A DNA stretch of 10,963 bases from NCBI GenBank assembly GCA_903922535.1, contig CAIXUF010000287.1:1-10963 (forward strand). Reading direction: 5' to 3'. The notes beneath the pieces are model-generated. The model was not told the origin of the DNA and did not search any database. It saw nothing but the letters and a program-made list of their open reading frames with translations. The DNA is from Candidatus Hydrogenedentota bacterium (GTDB lineage: Bacteria; Hydrogenedentota; Hydrogenedentia; Hydrogenedentiales; CAITNO01). The stretch's first letter is position 1. Each line of letters starts with the position of its first letter. This document shows, one piece after another, positions 8,101-10,963 of this stretch. The position numbers and the translations under genes are program-made.

Positions 8101-10616
8101 ACGCGGCCATAGACAAGGGCAAGGAGGAGGTTGGGAAGGGGATAATTGAAAGAATCTATGACAAGACCTTCGGCCGTGCCTTTGACTATGCCAACGAGTG
8201 TCTGTATGAGGGGGGAAGGGGCACTGCCACGCATGGGGGCAAAGACAGGGAAGTGAGAGATGTCACAAGGGGGGTCTATGAGTTTGGCCGCAAGAAGCAG
8301 AGATTGGACGAAATGACCGATGCGGTCAAGAAAGAGGGTAGAGTACTTGTTTCAAATGGTCCGACGGGTTACGTCAAGGAAAAGCTTAAAGACTCCGCCA
8401 AGGAGGCCGTGACCGGAAGTTGGGCAAAACGCAAAGAAGGCATGGTCACTTCCGCGCAAAACCTCGGAAAGGCGTTCAAACTGTGCTGGACGGAACTGAG
8501 GATTTGGTGGACTTCCCGCGGCCACGGCAGCACGGAGAACATCACTCCAGGCGATCCCAATGAGAAAATCGGCCCGGCCGGTTACGGAGTGGCCCGACTT
8601 GTCAGCGGGAAAGACGAAATGTTCTATGCCGTCTATTTTGAGAACAAACCCACGGCGTCGGCGCCCGCCCAAGAGGTGATTGTCTCCGACAACCTTGATG
8701 CAGGCCTGGACAAAACGACGCTTGCGCTTTCGGAAGTGGCATGGGGTGACACGGTCATCGCCGTCCCGGACGGCGCGCTTCCGTACTCGGAGCGCATGAC
8801 GATCCCCGATTACCGCGCGGGGGAAAGCAGGACGTGGTTCCTGGACATCGACGCCGGTTTCGACCCGGCCTCCGGGGCGCTGCAATGGTCCTTCCGCACG
8901 ATCGATCCCGACACGGAGGATTTGCCCGAAGACGCGCTGGCCGGGTTCCTGCCGCCGAACGACGACTCGCACCGCGGCGAGGGCCGCGTGTCGTTCCGCA
9001 TCAAACCGCGTACAGACGCGGCGGACGGCACGGTTGTCAAGAACAAGGCCAGCATTGTCTTCGACACGCAGGCGGCGATGGAAACGAACGAAGTGAGCAA
9101 CACCCTCGGAACGCTGCAAAAGCCCGCCGCGGATTTCACGGCCGACCCCCTTTCCGGCGTGGCTCCGTTGTTCGTGCAGTTCACTGATCAGTCGGACGCG
9201 CGCACCGCTCCGATAACAAACCGGGAATGGGTCTTCGGCGACGGCGGCACCAGCACAGACACCAATCCGGCGCATGTGTACACCATTCCCGGCACCTATG
9301 CGGTCACACTCACCGTGACCACCGAAATTGGTTCCGATTCCGTGATCAAGACCGGGCTGGTAAGCGTCGCTCAGCCCAACCGCGCACCCATACTGGACCC
9401 GATTGGCGCAAAGCAGGTGAACGAGGGCCAGCAACTGCAGTTTACGGTAACGGCAAGCGATCCCGACCATGACACGGTCACGCTGAGCGCGGACAATCTT
9501 CCCGACGGCGCGACCTTTGCGCCCGCAACGGGCGTGTTCACATGGACACCGGGCGCGGGCACCGAAAACGCCTACGAAAACGTGGTGTTCACGGCGACGG
9601 ACAACGGGACTCCCCCCTTGAACGACTCGGAAAACATCACCATCACAGTCATTCATGCGGATGTGCCCAGCGTCACGGGCATGATGCAAACAGCGGCCCA
9701 GGCCGCGATCACCGGTGCCGGGCTGACGGTGGGCGTGGTGACGGAAGCCTACAGCGCGACGGTGGCCGCAGGCGTGGTCATCAGCCAGGATCCGGTTTCC
9801 GGTGCCCGTGTCGCCCCCGGTGCGGCGGTGAACATTGTGGTGTCCAAGGGACCGCAACCGGTAAGTGTTCTGAATCTGGCAGGCATGACCCGTGCCGGGG
9901 CGGAAGCCGCCATTGCCGGTGCCGGGCTGACCGTCGGTACAGTGACGGAAGCGTACAGCGCGACGGTGGCTGCAGGGATGGTCATCAGTCAGGAACCGCT
10001 CGCGGGCACGAACGTCCTTCTCGGCGCTGCCGTGAACTTCGCAGTATCCAATGGGCCGCAGCCCGTGGATGTGCCCAACGTGGTGGGCATGACGCAAACC
10101 GCGGCCCAATCCGCGATTGCCGGTGCCGGCTTGACGGTGGGCGTGGTGACGGAAGCCTACAGCACGACGGTGGCCGTAGGCGCGGTCATCAGCCAGGACC
10201 CGGCCTCCGGTGCGGGTGTTGTCCCCGGTTCCGCCGTAAGCTTCGTGCTCTCCAAAGGTCCTGAACCGGTATCGGCGACGGTTCCGGACCTTGCCGGCAA
10301 GGTCCAAAGCGCCGCTGAAGCCGCCATCACCGCAGCGGGCCTGACGGTGGGCGGCGTCACAGAAGACTTCAGCAATGAGGTGCCAAAGGGCCAGGTGATG
10401 TCCCAAACCCCGGCGGCGGGCACGGCGGCGGCGCCCGGCAGCGCCGTCTCGTTCGTGGTCAGCAAAGGCAAGAAGAAAACCGGCATCTTTGGATGCAGCG
10501 GCGGGGTCTCCGATGACGCGTCTTCATCAGGCAAGCGTGGCGACATACTTGTGCTCTTGTTGACGGCAGGCGCTTTGGCCGCAGTGACCCGGCGGCGGAA
10601 CCCGGTTCAGTCCTGA
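2187..10616 (+). CDS. Giant secreted YD/RHS-repeat surface protein with PKD and PASTA domains
   Basis: 2809 residues, probably Sec-exported and surface-anchored. Residues 1-31 form a signal peptide (hydrophobic core 7-24, likely cleaved after AWGA). Residues 45-750 are three Gly-rich repeats; 866-957 look TIG-like, followed by a CARDB-like beta region. RHS entry (DUF6531-like) is at 1152-1195 with GWKHNF near 1186; about twenty YD repeats run from 1266 to 1900. The RHS core-associated domain is 1903-1964 and contains GRFISEDP (Asp1937) and P-x4-DPSGL (Asp1960). A Lys/Arg-rich segment (1965-2121) precedes a GDPNEK beta domain (2122-2305), PKD with WVFGDG (2314-2396), He_PIG-like Ig domain (2397-2491), four PASTA domains (2493-2765), then GCSGG, a hydrophobic stretch and RRR. 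RHS proteins form hollow beta shells around toxin or adhesin segments; that family role is known, but here the cargo is internal and its activity unknown. The ATG at 2187 is chosen because the signal peptide begins there. No immunity or secretion gene is adjacent. Confidence 0.93.
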   Translation: MSFGKSLFTAVFLCFGICFMGLGIGQEAWGADLDVTLSTALSAGEYTYDNVIVRSGVTLTVDGDTATNKGVVIHATNITVEANSFISADATGFGPGQGPGVSTGVGGAGYGGSGATVSSNVGSGTGGAPYGSAVTPEELGSGSLSAAGGGAVHLDATGTLTLDGTVSADGASAAGGGSGGSIWITAGTITGTGSIKANGGNGLNDMWDVGGGGSGGRIAVHYNVNGFAGTAQARGGYRPGEDGTVGFFDVSNPQQVKLNAGHSWHFLSEDSAFVLYDISLNGTTAFVEPGVDKLTAVNNIVIDAASSLSCRAAEGPIHLSAVNLALAAGGSILADAKGFPVNQSPGASTGNGGAGYGGRGGTVSGGAGGVLYGSAVTPVDMGSGTSSGAGGGAVRLEVTGTLTLDGTVSANGANGAGQDAAGAGSGGGIWINAGTITGTGTVRANGGDGYNDMWTAGGGGGGGRIAVYYLVNGFTGTAQVLGGTQSLPDRSGENGTVGFFDVSNPQQVRLYAGHSWRFLPIDAAFALYDIVLSGTAAVVEPGASKVIAANNFVIDAASTVSCRAGEGPLHLFAANNLTLAAGSSILADLKGYPLGQGPGTSTGNGGAGYGGRGGTVGGGPGGLPYGSAIAPADMGSASFSGAGGGAVHLEATGALTLNGTVSANGGNGTGQDAAGGAAGGGIWINAGTITGTGTVSADGGGSYNDMWTAGGGGGGGRIAVHYGVNGFTGTAHVAGGTKNLPDRAGEDGTIVWLREIPIALGQSLDITTEPFTGCLFRMDWPAAQDKMILIRVTPADNSGQWRLGGKYGTPGEDWTGVGPTRDDPPAYEMLVPVSQAGPYYYGVYYSNLAKSLPAFHIECVEAPARHICNVPLGSGSNSGGTTLHLTGTGLNDDARLELRTAAGVVLRSFTLSSADTRGATVRMNLAGLDPQTVNVAVVWPDSQEQVLAGALEITGANPGTLETKIEIPSYVRVLRPATLWVEYANTGGCDLPAPLLAVTSASNLAMRLSPADAYERGPVLLLGINDRQPASVLPPGARRRVPVQFIAEGGPHEKLDFDLVQLRDDATPTDWAALKDKAAPPAMPADAWDVIWAHFSEQAGSTTSALIDRLRQNADYLADSGNSTLDASRLLQLEFTSADASVGVTEPQIATVDASAWPLGCGLSFERYLTDGIESHFDRGPLGPGWKHNFQFSLTFPAPDVALLKTPGAVPYRIEKSPTGEWQAGRKAACTFEEIGDGAFRLTLKGSEIWTFDASGLPVSVADTNGNAITLGYSGGNLTTLQHSDGQTFTLAYDALGRITELTDDVNRKTRYAYSDETLASVTEPDGAVTSYACEGAGAACKYAVTAITYPDGSSIHMSYDTYGRCSGWMLDGGLEPVTVSYPSLALKAGQNALGAVGTMGFDGANSLLAAVNPFGDTTSLQYNDYGSMTRMINPDGAQSEITYDILGAPHRFVDRGGNASLFGFDGLYNLLGWIQDANGNRTTSKRDAKGNVTQIVYANGSVLQIAYDTKGRVIQATNRRGKTVTFTRDTLGAVTGKAVDGGGTDVVAYDAKHRPVAVSDPADPTRDVSVAYDANNDLVTHVGYAGGHTLDFTYDIAGSRTQSAGDGGFGLNYVYDTVGRLSEVRSAAGDLFVEYERNAAGSLTRETRGNGVYTTYEYDSTGCQVVRIMHYSAAAEPLAGFAYSYDVNGRVVSVAELDGKTTEYVYDAVGNLSHVAYPNGSHEDYQYDALGNRVSVTTEGGATAYASNGMNQYFSVGSELRTYDPDGNLTAVGGDISYTFDTENQLVGASTPEGSMTYGYNALGQRTLATHNAAATRYVCDPQGLGNIVAEYDGDNNLVARYVYANTLLARIDASGNAVYYGFDGTGNTRLLTNGSGQVVGTYDYSAFGLPRGATGSTPNPFQFGGAMGVTREPNGLLYMRARYYDPSTGRFISEDPMGSAGGINLYTYAGNDPINATDPSGLDAYDTLRDAAIDKGKEEVGKGIIERIYDKTFGRAFDYANECLYEGGRGTATHGGKDREVRDVTRGVYEFGRKKQRLDEMTDAVKKEGRVLVSNGPTGYVKEKLKDSAKEAVTGSWAKRKEGMVTSAQNLGKAFKLCWTELRIWWTSRGHGSTENITPGDPNEKIGPAGYGVARLVSGKDEMFYAVYFENKPTASAPAQEVIVSDNLDAGLDKTTLALSEVAWGDTVIAVPDGALPYSERMTIPDYRAGESRTWFLDIDAGFDPASGALQWSFRTIDPDTEDLPEDALAGFLPPNDDSHRGEGRVSFRIKPRTDAADGTVVKNKASIVFDTQAAMETNEVSNTLGTLQKPAADFTADPLSGVAPLFVQFTDQSDARTAPITNREWVFGDGGTSTDTNPAHVYTIPGTYAVTLTVTTEIGSDSVIKTGLVSVAQPNRAPILDPIGAKQVNEGQQLQFTVTASDPDHDTVTLSADNLPDGATFAPATGVFTWTPGAGTENAYENVVFTATDNGTPPLNDSENITITVIHADVPSVTGMMQTAAQAAITGAGLTVGVVTEAYSATVAAGVVISQDPVSGARVAPGAAVNIVVSKGPQPVSVLNLAGMTRAGAEAAIAGAGLTVGTVTEAYSATVAAGMVISQEPLAGTNVLLGAAVNFAVSNGPQPVDVPNVVGMTQTAAQSAIAGAGLTVGVVTEAYSTTVAVGAVISQDPASGAGVVPGSAVSFVLSKGPEPVSATVPDLAGKVQSAAEAAITAAGLTVGGVTEDFSNEVPKGQVMSQTPAAGTAAAPGSAVSFVVSKGKKKTGIFGCSGGVSDDASSSGKRGDILVLLLTAGALAAVTRRRNPVQS
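2319..4436 (+). repeat. Three tandem ~250-residue Gly-rich repeats
   Basis: Unit 1 is nt 2319-2930 (residues 45-248), unit 2 nt 2931-3686 (249-500) and unit 3 nt 3687-4436 (501-750). Units 2 and 3 open with DVSNPQQV followed by an AGHSW motif; unit 1 lacks that entry. All share GGAGYGG, PYGSA or LYGSA, GAGGGAV-type runs, IW(I)-AGTITGTG and a Gly block ending GGRIAV. At DNA level the 16-base string gggaccatcaccggaa recurs at 2745, 3486 and 4245, spaced 741 and 759 bases, which shows duplication rather than convergence. Units 2 and 3 resemble each other most (both carry GQDAA and LPDR, absent from unit 1). The short alternating hydrophobic/Gly pattern suggests a parallel beta-helix stalk; this is inferred. 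Confidence 0.85.
8079..8549 (+). other. RHS cargo-position segment (possible toxin or toxin remnant) within the large CDS
   Basis: This in-frame segment (residues 1965-2121) directly follows the P-x4-D-P-x-G-L motif that ends RHS shells and ends at the conserved GDPNEK domain. It is rich in Lys, Arg and Glu and looks largely helical, unlike the beta-rich sequence on both sides. By hand count GC over 8101-8400 is 157 of 300 (52%), below the flanking coding sequence, and AGA, AGG and GGG codons are frequent. In RHS and Tc toxin families this is the site of a variable toxic domain released by an aspartyl autoprotease. I see no recognised nuclease, deaminase, ADP-ribosyltransferase or protease motif, so function is unknown. 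It could also be a plain helical linker. Confidence 0.45.
9663..10481 (+). repeat. Four tandem PASTA-domain repeats
   Basis: Four units of 67-70 residues: nt 9663-9863, 9864-10067, 10068-10271 and 10272-10481. Each carries the PASTA pattern: VP-like strand, AA-A-AI helix, GLTVG-V-TE, then an ISQ-P or MSQ-P turn and a closing VSKG strand. Units 1 and 3 are closest, with long shared DNA strings around ctgacggtgggcgtggtgac (the unit 3 copy begins ttgacg) and acggaagcctacagc; unit 4, next to the anchor, is the most diverged. PASTA domains in Ser/Thr kinases and penicillin-binding proteins can bind peptidoglycan or act as spacers. In a secreted protein of this type they probably form a stalk close to the cell wall or membrane, which is inference. 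Confidence 0.85.
10482..10613 (+). other. C-terminal anchoring/sorting tail (tripartite type) within the large CDS
   Basis: The last 44 residues contain GIFGCSGG, a short Ser/Asp-rich linker, a hydrophobic stretch DILVLLLTAGALAAV and a basic end TRRRNPVQS. The order of Cys/Gly motif, transmembrane helix and Arg cluster is that of C-terminal protein-sorting tails such as MYXO-CTERM, Synerg-CTERM and GlyGly-CTERM, which are processed by dedicated membrane proteases. It matches none of these exactly to my eye, and no processing protease gene lies in the window. A simple membrane anchor is the alternative. Confidence 0.6.
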
Positions 10617-10629
10617 CCTGTGTGAATGC

Positions 10630-10664
10630 ATCCGGGGGCATCCGAAACAAGGATGTCCCCGGAT
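10630..10664 (+). terminator. Strong hairpin after the large gene, no T-run
   Basis: ATCCGGGGGCATCC (10630-10643) pairs with GGATGTCCCCGGAT (10651-10664) across a seven-base loop, 14 base pairs including one G-T wobble. It begins 13 bases after the stop codon. No T-run follows (AGACCCTG), so it is not a classic intrinsic terminator; it may assist termination or protect the 3' end of the mRNA. Confidence 0.5.
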
Positions 10665-10963
10665 AGACCCTGTTCCGGAGGTTATGGGCTTCGTGGCGCA
10701 CGAACCGTCTTGAATGCGGGAGAGCGTCGGAGACCACGTGAGCCAATGCGAGTCGCAAAGGTCGCCGAATTCTTTGATGCCCCGGCGGCGGCCTTCATTC
10801 CGCAGATCGGAAGCATCCATGCAGAGCAAGAGTTGGACAAACCATGGATGGCGTTTGCTCGGTCGACCGAGAGGGGCCGGGGCAAGACCACAAAGTCCAT
10901 TGACCTCACTGCTCCCCCGCGAAAGTCGTTGCGGCCCATGGAAACAGTGGCGGGCGAGGAGGG
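10665..10963. other. Right-hand flank, no recognised gene
   Basis: After the hairpin no confident gene is visible. A plus-strand frame from ATG 10746 (MRVAKVAEFFDAPAAAFIPQ...) stays open to the window end with reasonable composition but only a weak ribosome binding site. Two minus-strand frames (10682-10939 and one overlapping it up to 10829) and a second plus frame are also open, so none stands out. I see no tRNA, transposon end or toxin-immunity signature. The stretch may be the start of a gene that continues to the right, or a decayed or dispersed non-coding sequence. Confidence 0.4.

Noticed and set aside
8352..10406. 684-codon minus-strand open frame antisense to the 3' part of the large gene
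   Set aside because: Its length comes from the strong third-position GC bias of the sense gene; the product is His/Arg/Gly-rich with no domain, while the sense strand carries recognisable domains throughout.

Overview
The window is dominated by one very large secreted protein gene on the plus strand (2187-10616, 2809 codons). On its left a divergent amino acid permease gene lies on the minus strand (128-1558). Codon third positions and overall composition are GC-rich. The combination of a Sec-exported YD/RHS protein, tandem PASTA domains at the C-terminus and a Cys/TM/Arg-type C-terminal anchoring tail fits a diderm environmental bacterium. Hydrogenedentota, Myxococcota, Lentisphaerota and Planctomycetota are the groups I would test first. 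This is a guess from architecture; no marker gene is present to settle it.

Layout. 1-127: no gene recognised, but a GC-rich hairpin followed by a T-rich run lies just beyond the permease stop. 128-1558 (-): APC-superfamily permease with a clear Shine-Dalgarno and an extended -10 promoter. 1559-2186: 628-base divergent intergenic region with a promoter for each flanking gene, a possible unlisted 56-codon minus-strand gene (1684-1854), and a small hairpin that puts the ribosome-binding G-run of the large gene in its loop. 2187-10616 (+): the large gene. 10617-10963: a strong 14-bp hairpin after the stop, then about 300 bases with several open frames but no recognisable gene.

The large protein reads, in order: signal peptide; three ~250-residue Gly-rich repeats, probably a beta-helical stalk or adhesive region; TIG/CARDB-like beta domains; a DUF6531-like entry to a YD/RHS shell of about twenty repeats; the RHS core-associated domain, ending in an exact P-x4-D-P-x-G-L motif where polymorphic toxins place their toxic C-terminus; a ~150-residue Lys/Arg/Glu-rich segment of lower GC; a conserved 'DPNEK' beta domain; PKD; an Ig-like He_PIG domain; four PASTA repeats; and a C-terminal GCSGG/TM/RRR tail. 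The most interesting feature is that the presumptive RHS cargo lies between conserved domains instead of ending the protein, so the cargo sits inside a polypeptide that appears to be surface-anchored at its C-terminus.

The permease and the large protein are divergently transcribed and show no obvious functional link, although their predicted -10 regions are nearly identical (ATGCTAcAAT and ATGCTAaAAT).
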